64,000 nucleotides of DNA from the NCBI GenBank assembly GCA_048499805.1, contig JASNZF010000008.1:1-64000 (forward strand), written 5' to 3'. Each line of letters opens with the position of its first letter. Position 1 is the stretch's first letter. The stretch comes from JAWXBA01 sp048499805. GTDB taxonomy: Bacteria > Gemmatimonadota > Gemmatimonadetes > Gemmatimonadales > GWC2-71-9. Under the pieces are notes generated by a model. That model did no database searches. It saw nothing but the letters and a program-made list of their open reading frames with translations, and was not told where the DNA came from. Shown one piece after another: positions 45,543 through 54,100 of the stretch. A program made the position numbers and the translations under genes.

Positions 45543-46534
45543 CGCGCGTCGGGGTGCTCGGTGCCGGGAGCTGGGGGACCGCGCTGGCCGACCTGCTGGG
45601 TCGCAATGGGCACGCGGTCACGCTGTGGGCCCATGAGCCCACCGTGGTGGAGGCGATCGCCAGGCAGCGGGAGAACCCGGTGTACCTGCCCGGGGTGGCA
45701 CTCTCCGCCCGGGTCACCGCCACCGCCCGGCTGGAGGAGGCGGTGGACGGCGTCGAGCTCCTGGTCAGCGCCGTGCCGAGTCACGTGACGCGCGAGGTGC
45801 TGGGCAGGGCGGCCGCCGCCCGCCCGGAGCCCGTCGTCCTGGCCTGCGCCAGCAAGGGGATCGAGACCGAGACCCTCAAGCTGATGTCGGATGTCTGCCG
45901 GGAGGCAATGCCCCAGGGAGAGTTCGTGGCCCTCTCCGGTCCCAGTTTCGCCCGAGAGGTGGCCGAGCGGCAACCGACCGCGGTGGTGGCGGCGGGGCCG
46001 GCGGAGGCGGCGCGTCGGGTACAGGCGGCCTTCTCCGCCCCCGAGTTCCGGGTGTACACCCAGTCGGACGTGGTGGGGGTGGAATTGGGTGGCGCCCTCA
46101 AGAACATCATCGCGATCGCGGCGGGGGTCCTCGTGGGGCTGGGCCTTGGGCACAACCCACGGGCGGCGCTGATCACCCGCGGGCTGGCGGAGATCACCCG
46201 GCTGGGGGTGGCGCTGGGCGCCCAACCCGCCACCTTCGCCGGGCTCGCCGGCATCGGCGACTTGATCCTCACCACCGGCGGGCCATTGAGCCGCAACCGG
46301 AGCCTCGGCGAGGCGCTGGCCGGAGGCACCACGGTGGACGCCTGGCGGGCGTCCCACCGGGCCGTGGCCGAGGGAGTCAACACAACCCGGGCGGCGGTCG
46401 CCCTCGCGCGCCGCCACGCCGTGGAGATGCCCATCACCACCGAGGTGCATGCCATCCTGTTCGAGGGCCGGCCACCGCGGCAGGCGGTGCGCAGCCTGAT
46501 GGAGCGCGACCTCAAGTCGGAGTCGACCGGATGA
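45539..46534 (+). CDS. gpsA: Glycerol-3-phosphate dehydrogenase [NAD(P)+] GpsA
   Basis: GpsA reduces dihydroxyacetone phosphate to glycerol-3-phosphate, the substrate of PlsY. The 331-residue protein has the Rossmann motif GVLGAGSWGTALADLLGRNG (residues 5-24), LSGPSFAREVAERQPTAVVA, VELGGALKNIIAIAAG with the catalytic Lys (about residue 188), and GLAGIGDLILTTGGPLSRNR. The GTG at 45539 overlaps plsY, and its stop overlaps the MerR gene. Confidence 0.95.
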   Translation: MTRVGVLGAGSWGTALADLLGRNGHAVTLWAHEPTVVEAIARQRENPVYLPGVALSARVTATARLEEAVDGVELLVSAVPSHVTREVLGRAAAARPEPVVLACASKGIETETLKLMSDVCREAMPQGEFVALSGPSFAREVAERQPTAVVAAGPAEAARRVQAAFSAPEFRVYTQSDVVGVELGGALKNIIAIAAGVLVGLGLGHNPRAALITRGLAEITRLGVALGAQPATFAGLAGIGDLILTTGGPLSRNRSLGEALAGGTTVDAWRASHRAVAEGVNTTRAAVALARRHAVEMPITTEVHAILFEGRPPRQAVRSLMERDLKSESTG

Positions 46535-46938
46535 CGATGCCCCGTCCCGCCCAGGAGTTCTTCTCGATCGGTGAGGTGTGTGCGCTCACCGACCTCAAGC
46601 CCCATGTGCTCCGGTATTGGGAAAGCCAGTTCCGGTTCCTCAACCCCGCCAAGAACCGGTCGGGAAACCGGGTCTACAAGGGGAGGGAAATCGAGCTGAT
46701 CATGCTGGTGAAGCACCTCCTGTACACCGAGAAGTTCACCATCGAGGGCGCCCGACTCCGGGTCGAGCACTTCCGCCGCACCGGCGAGCTCAAGGCCGAG
46801 GCGCGCGAGGCCACTTCGCGGGAGACGATCCGGGAGATTCGCGCCGCCCTCGACGATGTCATCGCGGTGCTGGATGGCCACACCCCGGCGGCCCGACCGG
46901 ACCGCGACGAGGGGTCCTCCGGGCCGGCGTCCGGCTAG
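46531..46938 (+). CDS. MerR-family transcriptional regulator
   Basis: A 135-residue regulator. Residues 8-80 form a MerR winged helix-turn-helix (FFSIGEVCALTDLKPHVLRY, then WESQF and NRVYKGREIELI). The C-terminal part is a short helix pair (TSRETIREIRAALDDVIAVL) with no Cys-based metal site. It resembles the short MerR proteins found beside gpsA/surE in Gemmatimonadota and Deltaproteobacteria-type genomes. It overlaps gpsA (ATGA) and ends 42 nt before surE. The target is unknown. Confidence 0.85.
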   Translation: MTMPRPAQEFFSIGEVCALTDLKPHVLRYWESQFRFLNPAKNRSGNRVYKGREIELIMLVKHLLYTEKFTIEGARLRVEHFRRTGELKAEAREATSRETIREIRAALDDVIAVLDGHTPAARPDRDEGSSGPASG

Positions 46939-46941
46939 CGG

Positions 46942-46972
46942 TTGTCGAACCGGCCATCCTTCCGCCTATACT
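46942..46972 (+). promoter_or_regulatory. Candidate promoter for surE-pcm, leaderless spacing
   Basis: TATACT at 46967-46972 lies 8 nt before the surE ATG; TTGTCG (46942-46947) is a possible -35 at a long 19-nt spacing. No Shine-Dalgarno sequence precedes surE. Confidence 0.4.
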
Positions 46973-46980
46973 TCCTCCCC

Positions 46981-47730
46981 ATGAACATTCTGGTCAGCAA
47001 CGACGACGGGATCCTCGCGCCCGGGATCGGCCTCCTGGCCCGCGCCTGCCAGACCGTCGGCACCGTCACGGTGGTTTCCCCGGATCGCGAGCAGAGCGGG
47101 ACCTCCCATTCGCTCACCCTGCATCGGCCCCTGCGCCCGGCGCGCCGTCCGGACGGTGCCTGGCAGGTGGACGGCACCCCCACCGACTGCGTCCTCCTGG
47201 CAGTGGGGGCCCTCATGCCGGAGCGGCCGGACTTCGTGTTCTCCGGCGTCAACCATGGCCCCAACATGGGCGAGGACGTGCTCTACAGCGGGACGGTCTC
47301 GGCGGCGATGGAGGCGGTGACTCTGGGGATCCCCGGGATCGCGTTCTCGTTCGCCGGCCGTCACCCCGAGGTGCTCCTCACCTACGGCGACCTCCTCGCC
47401 GACCTGGTGGGCCGGATCACCCGGATTCCCGAGTTCCCCACCGACACGATCCTCAACGTCAACCTGCCCGACCTGCCCGCCTCGGAGGTGCGGGGGGTGC
47501 GGGTCACCAAGCTGGGCAACCGGTTCTTTTCCGGGTCCCTGACGCGGATGAACGATCCGTGGGGCCGGGAAGTCTTCTGGATCGGGGGTGGGGAGATCAC
47601 CTGGACCGGGGACGCGGAGTCGGACCACCAGGCGGTGGCGGACGGTTTCATCTCCCTCACCCCGCTGCACATGGACCTGACCTCCTACTCCGTCTTCGAC
47701 ACGGTCCGGGCATGGGCGCTGGACGGGTAG
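46981..47730 (+). CDS. surE: 5'/3'-nucleotidase SurE
   Basis: SurE is a metal-dependent nucleoside-monophosphate phosphatase. The 249-residue protein starts MNILVSNDDG with the metal-binding Asp pair (residues 8-9), then has REQSGTSHSLTLHRPLR (Ser/Asn site near residue 39), FSGVNHGPNMGEDVLYSGTV (metal-binding Asn near residue 91) and ILNVNLPDLP. ATG 46981 is the natural start; a frame open to 46942 is not needed. It overlaps pcm by 19 nt, the widespread surE-pcm pair. Confidence 0.95.
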   Translation: MNILVSNDDGILAPGIGLLARACQTVGTVTVVSPDREQSGTSHSLTLHRPLRPARRPDGAWQVDGTPTDCVLLAVGALMPERPDFVFSGVNHGPNMGEDVLYSGTVSAAMEAVTLGIPGIAFSFAGRHPEVLLTYGDLLADLVGRITRIPEFPTDTILNVNLPDLPASEVRGVRVTKLGNRFFSGSLTRMNDPWGREVFWIGGGEITWTGDAESDHQAVADGFISLTPLHMDLTSYSVFDTVRAWALDG

Positions 47731-48386
47731 GCGCCGCCGACAGCTATGGCGGATACCGCAGCCGCCTGGTCGAGGAACTGCGGCGGAAGGGCATCCGGGA
47801 GATGTCGGTGCTCCATGCCATCTCCCAGGTGCCCCGGCACCTCTTCGTCCCCGAGGCGGTGCGTCACCGGGCGTATGAGGATGCCGCCCTTCCGCTCACC
47901 GCCGGCCAGACGATCTCGCAGCCCTGGGTGCAGGCCCGCTCGCTCGAGTTGCTCCGGCTCACCGGCCGCGAGAAGGTCCTCGAGATCGGTGCCGGCTCCG
48001 GCTACCAGACGGCGCTGCTGACCCTGCTGGCGCCGGCGGTCTTTGCGGTCGAGCGGGTGCCAGCGCTGGCCCACATGGCACGGGCCTCGCTCGCGCAGGC
48101 CGGCATCACCACCGTCAACATGATGATCGGGGACGGCACCCTGGGGTGGCGGGCGTATGCGCCCTTCGATGCCATCCTCGTGGCCGCCGGTGCCCCGGAC
48201 CTCCCGGCCCCGTTGCTCGACCAGCTCGCCCCCGGGGGACGGATGGTCATTCCGGTCGGCCCGTCCGAGAGCCAGGCGCTGACGCTGATCGAGCGCTCCG
48301 TCGACGGGGCGACCCTGGCGCGATCGGAAATCTCCGGGGTTCGCTTCGTTCCCCTGCTGGGCCAGTTCGGCCACACCACCACCTGA
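47712..48386 (+). CDS. pcm: Protein-L-isoaspartate O-methyltransferase
   Basis: Pcm methylates isoaspartyl residues so that damaged proteins can be repaired. The 224-residue protein has VPRHLFVPEAVRHRAYEDAA and LPLTAGQTISQPWVQARSLE upstream of the SAM-binding motif VLEIGAGSGYQTALL (about residues 91-105), then VFAVERVPALAHMARASLA. The ATG at 47712 lies inside the end of surE. The length is typical of family members with a short N-terminus. Confidence 0.94.
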   Translation: MGAGRVGAADSYGGYRSRLVEELRRKGIREMSVLHAISQVPRHLFVPEAVRHRAYEDAALPLTAGQTISQPWVQARSLELLRLTGREKVLEIGAGSGYQTALLTLLAPAVFAVERVPALAHMARASLAQAGITTVNMMIGDGTLGWRAYAPFDAILVAAGAPDLPAPLLDQLAPGGRMVIPVGPSESQALTLIERSVDGATLARSEISGVRFVPLLGQFGHTTT

Positions 48387-48403
48387 CCCCCACCGGGAAT
48401 CCC

Positions 48404-49054
48404 ATGGAATGGCTCCAGCAGGTCCTCGACTTCTTCCTGCACCTCGACACCCACCTGGCCCAGATCACCGCCGATTACGGCGTCTGGACCTACGCGATCC
48501 TGTTCCTGATCGTCTTCTGCGAGACCGGTCTCGTGGTGACCCCGTTCCTGCCAGGGGATTCACTCCTCTTCGCGGCGGGGGCCATCTCCGCCCTGGGGAG
48601 CCTGGATCCGATCATCCTGGGCCTGCTGCTGGTCGGCGCGGCGGTGCTGGGCGACACGGTGAACTACTGGGTCGGGGCGTGGATCGGGCCCCGGGCGTTC
48701 TCCGGTGAGGTGCGGTTCCTCAAGAAGGAATACCTCGACCGCACCCACGCGTTCTACGAGCGGCATGGGGGGAAGACGATCATCCTGGCGCGGTTCGTCC
48801 CGATCGTGCGGACCTTCGCCCCGTTCGTGGCCGGGGTGGGCGCGATGACCTACTCCCGGTTCTTCATGTACAATGTCGTGGGGGCCGTCGTCTGGGTGGG
48901 TCTCTTCATTCCCGTTGGGTTCTTCTTCGGGAACCTCCCGCAGGTCAAGGAGAATTTCTCGCTGGTGATCCTCGGCATCATCCTCCTCTCGGTCCTGCCG
49001 ATCGCCTACGAGGTCGTGCGCGGCCTGTCCGAGCGCCGCGCCTCCGGCCGGTAG
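48404..49054 (+). CDS. DedA-family membrane protein
   Basis: A 216-residue protein of the DedA/VTT family, now linked to undecaprenyl-phosphate or phospholipid recycling. It has about five hydrophobic segments, the family core FCETGLVVTPFLPGDSLLFA (about residues 42-61), and FERHGGKTIILARFVPIVRT-type residues (YERHGGKTIILARFVPIVRT, about 118-137) followed by FVAGVGAMTYSRFF. The conserved acidic and Arg residues of the transport core are present. It is 17 nt after pcm. Confidence 0.92.
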   Translation: MEWLQQVLDFFLHLDTHLAQITADYGVWTYAILFLIVFCETGLVVTPFLPGDSLLFAAGAISALGSLDPIILGLLLVGAAVLGDTVNYWVGAWIGPRAFSGEVRFLKKEYLDRTHAFYERHGGKTIILARFVPIVRTFAPFVAGVGAMTYSRFFMYNVVGAVVWVGLFIPVGFFFGNLPQVKENFSLVILGIILLSVLPIAYEVVRGLSERRASGR

Positions 49055-49064
49055 GCGCCCCCGG

Positions 49065-49337
49065 ATGCCCGACCTCCAGGTGGTGATCACCGGCCGGGTC
49101 CAGGGCGTCGGTTTCCGCTGGTTCGTACGATCCACGGCCCGCCGGCTCGGGGTGGCTGGCTGGGCCATGAACCTCCCGGACGGCTCGGTCCGGGTGGCCG
49201 CGAGGGGTCCCCAGGGGGCGCTGGATGCCCTGATGGCCGCCCTCCGCGCGGGGCCCGCCGCCGCCCGGGTGGCCACGGTCCGCCCGGAGCCGGCCGATCC
49301 CGCCGGGACCCTGCCAGACCCCTTCGAAATCAGGTAA
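49065..49337 (+). CDS. acyP: Acylphosphatase
   Basis: AcyP hydrolyses acyl-phosphates, including products such as acetyl phosphate. The 90-residue protein has VQGVGFRWFVRSTARRLGVA (residues 13-32) with the phosphate-binding loop and catalytic Arg, then GWAMNLPDGSVRVAARGPQG with the catalytic Asn. The length is typical (about 90). It is the last gene before tRNA-Arg. An acyl-phosphate hydrolase in the same unit as PlsY, which uses acyl-phosphate, may be no coincidence, though the known substrates are short-chain. Confidence 0.93.
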   Translation: MPDLQVVITGRVQGVGFRWFVRSTARRLGVAGWAMNLPDGSVRVAARGPQGALDALMAALRAGPAAARVATVRPEPADPAGTLPDPFEIR

Positions 49338-49350
49338 CTTCCACGGTTCG

Positions 49351-49424
49351 GCCCCCGTAGCTCAGCTGGATAGAGCAGCGGTTTCCTAAACCGTTGGCCG
49401 GAGGTTCAAATCCTCTCGGGGGCA
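49351..49424 (+). tRNA. tRNA-Arg (anticodon CCT)
   Basis: A 74-nt cloverleaf. Acceptor GCCCCCG pairs with CGGGGGC; the D-arm is GCTCAGCTGGATAGAGC; the anticodon stem GCGGT/ACCGT encloses TTCCTAA with anticodon CCT; the T-arm contains GGTTCAAATCC. The discriminator is A and CCA is not encoded. It reads AGG arginine codons. Confidence 0.95.
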
Positions 49425-49467
49425 CTGGCGTCCGCCGCCCTGGTTCGTGGGTTTCTGGAGTTCACTG

Positions 49468-50610
49468 ATGCGTCTGGCCCTCATCCTCTTGTCCCAGCTT
49501 CAGTCTGCCGGTTTCGGCAGGGGGGGAGAGGTGGGCCTCGGGCTGGAGACGGGCCCGGCGTTCCCGTGGATCCCGGCCCTCCTGCTGGCGGTACCTGCGG
49601 TCGTGGCGCTCGGGCTGGCGTGGATGTACTTCCGGACCGCCCGCCGGATGCGACAGGCCCAGCTGGCCCCTCCCGTCTGGTTGCTTCCCTACCTCGAACC
49701 GAGGGAGGATGCCGCCCCCGTCTGGCCTCCCACGCAGAGCTCCGCCGACGTGGCGGCCGACCTGGCGGAGCGGGCCGAGTCGGTGGGACGCCTGGCCCGG
49801 CGCAAGCGTGCGATCCTCCTGGGGCTCGCCCTGAACTTCGTGGCGGGCTGGGCCGCGGCCGGGGCGTATCTCTACGAGTCGAAGCGGGGTGGGGAATTCC
49901 AGGAAGTCCCACCCACGAGCATCCTCGGTTCATCGCTCGACACCCTGTCCTTTGCGGGGCTCGAGGGGGCCGCGCCGGATCCGGAGCCGGAACCGGAGCC
50001 CTTGGAGCAGCCCGACCCGGCGCTCGATACCGCCGCGGTCCGAATCCGCAATGAACAACGCCAGGCGTTCTTCCGGCGCCGCGACTCCCTGGCCCTGGTG
50101 GCGCGCGCCGATTCCGAGGCCCGCGCGACGGCCGAGGCGGAGCGACTCCGGGACTCGATTGCCGCGGCGGTCCGGGACTCGATCGCGCGTGCGGCCGTGG
50201 TCGTGACCCTGCCGCCCCCACCTCCCCCGGCACCGCCGCCTCCTCCGCCGCCCCCTGATCCGGCTGTGGAACTGGCACGGGTCACCGACGTCATCACTGC
50301 GGCGGCCCGGGGCCTGGTGGCTGGCATCACCTCCAGCCAGCGGGTCCCGGAAACGGTGGTCCCGGCCTCGGACCGGGCCCGGTTCACCACCTTCGTGACC
50401 GAGAACCGCCCCGGCGCGACGCTCGTCTCGGTGAGCGAGCCGGTGATCGGCGCCCGCCAGGCAACCGCCGAGGTGGTCGTGCAATTCCAGTGGCGCGGGT
50501 CCTTCGGGGACACCCGCCGCCGGGCGATCCGCTTCCGCGCCGAGGCGTCCCGCACCGGCAGCGCCGAATGGCGGCTGGCCGGGCTCACGCCGCTCGACGC
50601 CCCTCCATGA
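49468..50610 (+). CDS. Membrane protein with Pro-rich linker, function unknown
   Basis: A 380-residue protein. Residues 1-15 and 34-55 are hydrophobic (FPWIPALLLAVPAVVALGLA), and residues 115-140 form another membrane helix (AILLGLALNFVAGWAAAGAY). The following part has acidic Pro/Glu repeats (PDPEPEPEPLEQPDP), a charged helical stretch rich in Arg/Asp/Ser (VRDSIA repeats), a poly-Pro run (about residues 245-265) and a C-terminal alpha/beta domain (ATAEVVVQFQWRGSFGD). The poly-Pro spacer suggests a protein spanning the periplasm from the inner membrane, like TonB or TolA, but no family match is claimed. GGAG precedes ATG 49468 by 7 nt. It overlaps the next gene. Confidence 0.65.
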   Translation: MRLALILLSQLQSAGFGRGGEVGLGLETGPAFPWIPALLLAVPAVVALGLAWMYFRTARRMRQAQLAPPVWLLPYLEPREDAAPVWPPTQSSADVAADLAERAESVGRLARRKRAILLGLALNFVAGWAAAGAYLYESKRGGEFQEVPPTSILGSSLDTLSFAGLEGAAPDPEPEPEPLEQPDPALDTAAVRIRNEQRQAFFRRRDSLALVARADSEARATAEAERLRDSIAAAVRDSIARAAVVVTLPPPPPPAPPPPPPPPDPAVELARVTDVITAAARGLVAGITSSQRVPETVVPASDRARFTTFVTENRPGATLVSVSEPVIGARQATAEVVVQFQWRGSFGDTRRRAIRFRAEASRTGSAEWRLAGLTPLDAPP

Positions 50611-51155
50611 GGAATCCCATGCGCAGATTGCAGTGGTTGGTGGTCCTGCTCGTCCTGGCCTCGCCTGACGCTTCCCCTGCGCAGTCGGCCCAGCGGTTTT
50701 CGCTCCAGGGATCCGGCGCCCTCCTCTTCGGAAGCCGGCTCGAAGGCGCCTTCCAGGGGAAGACCCGGCTGGGGTATGAAGCCCAGCTCCGCTACACGGC
50801 GAGCCGGTTGTCGGTGGGCGCCGGGTATCAGCGTGCCACCGTGTACAGCTTCGTGGCCGATGACGTCGAGTTCTCGGCGGCGCTCTCGCTTGGGTTCCTC
50901 GAGCCGCGATATGTCGTGGCGGCCGGAAACCGCGCCGCGGCCTACCTGGCTGGTCGCCTAGGGTACGGCGCCCTGACCTGCAGCGAGACCTGCAACACCG
51001 ATGACGGGTACGTGACCTATGGCGGCGGTGGGGGCATCCTGGTGCGGTTGAGCGGGCGGTCGGCCCTGGACATTGGCGGGCAGTACTTCACCTCCAACGA
51101 CACCTTTGCCAGCGGGTACCTGCTGCTGCGGCTCGGCCTGAGCGTGGGACTCTAG
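50607..51155 (+). CDS. Small outer-membrane beta-barrel-like protein
   Basis: A 182-residue protein with a signal peptide (RRLQWLVVLLVLASPDASPA) and a mature part of alternating beta strands rich in Gly, Tyr and Leu (AQLRYTASRLSVGAGYQRAT), ending in a barrel-like strand LLLRLGLSVGL. One Cys pair (CSETC, near residue 126) sits in a loop. ATG 50607 overlaps the preceding stop; ATG 50619, with GAGGA 5 nt upstream, is an equally good start. It is 9 nt before the giant lipoprotein and could help export or anchor it. Confidence 0.65.
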   Translation: MRNPMRRLQWLVVLLVLASPDASPAQSAQRFSLQGSGALLFGSRLEGAFQGKTRLGYEAQLRYTASRLSVGAGYQRATVYSFVADDVEFSAALSLGFLEPRYVVAAGNRAAAYLAGRLGYGALTCSETCNTDDGYVTYGGGGGILVRLSGRSALDIGGQYFTSNDTFASGYLLLRLGLSVGL

Positions 51156-51164
51156 GCGGACGTG

Positions 51165-54100
51165 ATGCACCCCCGTGGCAGCGGCTCCTCGGTGGCCCGG
51201 CGTTTCGTCGCCGGACTCTGGGCCGGTACCGTCCTGCTCACGGGATGTCCGGCGGAGGATGGGGGGACCGGGGTGGGCGGCGTGCTGGTGGTGGCACAGG
51301 TCCAGATCGAGGCCGGCCTGCGTGACGTGCTGATCGGGGGCACACGCCAGCTCACCGCCACCCCGCGCACCAGCACCGGCATCGCCGTGCCCGGCAAGAC
51401 CATCACTTGGAGCTCTTCCTCCAACGGCGTGGCCACGGTGGATGCCTCGGGACTGGTCCGCGGGGTGACCCAGGGGACCGCCTCGATCCGGGCGACGGTC
51501 GATGGAGTCACCGGCCAGGTCACCGTGGATGTCCGACCGGTCCCCGTGGCCAGCGTGACCGTCGTCCTCGGGGCCAGCTCGCTGGTCGCCGGCGAGACGA
51601 CCAGCGCCCAGGCGGCGGCGTTCGACTCGATCGGGGGTGCGCTCGGCGGGCGCACGGTGGCCTGGAGCAGTTCCGACCAGAACGTCGCCACGGTCTCCGC
51701 GGCCGGGATCGTCACGGCGGTCTCTGCCGGACCCGTCAACATCATCGCCACGATCGAGGGCCGTTCCGGGCTGGCGCCCCTGACCGTGCTGCCACGCTCG
51801 GCGGTCAAGCTCGGATTCATCGCCCAGCCCACCCAGACCGCCGCCGGCGCGTCGATCTCCCCCCCCGTCCGCGTGGCATTCCAGGACGGCGCCGGCGCGA
51901 CCGCCAGCACCGCCACCGGTACGATCACCCTCGCGTTCTCGGCCAACCCCACCGGGGCGGTGCTGGGCGGCACCCTCAGCGCCCCAGCCGTGGCTGGTGT
52001 GGCCACCTTCCCGGACCTCCAGATCGCAAAGGCGGGGCAGCCCTATTCGCTGCAGGCGAGCGCGCTCGGGGTGGCGGGTGCCACGAGCAACAGTTTCGCC
52101 GTCGTGGCCGGGCCGGCAGCGGCGCTGGCTATCGTCACCGCTCCCGCAGGGAGCGCTGCCAGTGGGGCGCCGCTTGGGGTCCAGCCGGTCCTTGAACTCC
52201 GCGACGGACTGGGCAACGTGGTTCCGCAGGCGGGAGTGACGGTCACCGCCTCGGTCGCGAGTGGGCCCGGCACGCTCTCCGGCACGGTCACCGCGCTGAC
52301 CAACGCGTCGGGGCGGGCCACCTTCATCGACCTGGCGATCATCGGATCAGTGGGATCCTACACCCTCCAGTTCAAGGCGCCGGGACTGACCGATGCGGTC
52401 TCATCCGCCATCGCGATCGGTGCCGGCGGTGCCACGCAGCTGACCTTTGGTGCGGCTCCGCCCACCACGGCGGTCAACGCCCAGGCCCTGGCCCCCGCAC
52501 TGCGGGTGCAGCTTCGCGATGGAACCGGCAACCCGGTCGCCCAGGCCGGGGTGCCGGTCACCGCGAGCCTGGCGAGCGGGAATGGGGTGCTCGCCGGCAC
52601 CCTGAATGCGGTGACGGCGGCCAACGGCGAGGCAACGTTCGCCGACCTGCGGTTCACAGGGGTGGTCGGAAACTTCACGATCCAGTTTGCGAGCGCCGGT
52701 CTCAATTCGGCCATCACGAATCCGATTGCCCTGGTGGCAGGGGCGGAACACGCGATCAGCTTCCTGGTCGCTCCGCCGAACACCGCCGTCAATGGTGCGG
52801 CGCTGTCGGTCGCGCCGGTGGTGCAGCTCCGGGATGTCAGCGGCAATGCCGTTGCCAAGGCCGGCGTCACCATCAGCGTCACCGTTCAAACCCCGGTCTC
52901 CGGCGTCCTCCAGGGGACGGTCGTCCGCACCACCGATGCGCAGGGACAGGTGACCTTTCCGGGACTGAGCCTCCTCGGCCAGGTCGGACCCTACACCCTC
53001 ACCTTCCGATCGGGCGCCCTCAGCGAGGCCATCGCGAACCCGCTGCAGTTGCAGCCCGGGCCGGCCACCGCACTGGCGTTCCGGACGCCCCCACCGGCGG
53101 GTGCCCAGAGCGGCGTTGCCCTCGCGCCGCAGCCGTCCGTGCGCGTGGTGGACCAGTCAGGCAATCCCCTGGGGACCGCTGGCGTCTCCGTGGCCGCCAG
53201 TCTGGCGAGCGGGCCCGGACTCCTCGGTGGCACCCTCGCCGCGACCACCGACGGAAGCGGCGACGCCATCTTCGGGAACCTGGTGCTCAGCGGACCAACG
53301 GGTGGCTACACCATCCGGTTCAGCACCGCGGGACTTCCCGCGCTGGTGTCGCCGACCGTCACCGTCGGCGCCGGTGCGGCCACCCAGGTCACCTTCACCA
53401 CCGCTCCACCGGCCACGGCCCAGAATGGGGTCGCGGTGGCACCGGCGGTGGTGGTGCAGCTCAGGGACGGGGTCGGGAATCCCAGCGCCCAGGCCGGAGT
53501 CACGGTCACGGCCAGCCTCAGCTCCGGCCCGGGGCTGCTCGGGGGCACCGTCGCGGCGGTGACCAACGGAGGTGGAACCGCCACCTTTGCCAACCTGGTC
53601 ATCACCGGTACCACCGGCGCGTATGTCCTGCAATTCGCCGCTCCCGGCCTGACCACGGCTGTCGCCAATCCGTTGACCCTCATGCCGGGTGCGGCCTCGC
53701 AGCTCACCTTCACCACCGCGCCCCCTGGGACGGCGACCAACGGACTGGATCTCTCCCCGGCAATCGAGGTCCAGCTCCGTGACCTGAGCGGCAATCCCGT
53801 CCCCCAGGCAGGGGTGAGCGTCGCAGCGGCGATCGCGACCGGTTCGGGTGCGGCCCTCTCCGGCGCGACCTCGGTGACGACCGATGCCGCGGGCCTGGCC
53901 ACCTTCAGCACCCTCCGGCTCACGGGAACGGTCGGCAGCTTCACCCTGCGGTTCAGCTCGGCCGGGGTGTCGTCAGCCACCTCCAATGCGATCGCCCTGC
54001 AGCCGGGGGCCGCCGCCGCGCTGGTGGTGAGCACCCAGCCGCCACCAAGCACCGCCAGCGGCGCGGTGCTCTCGCCCCAGCCCGTGGCGCGCCTGGTGGA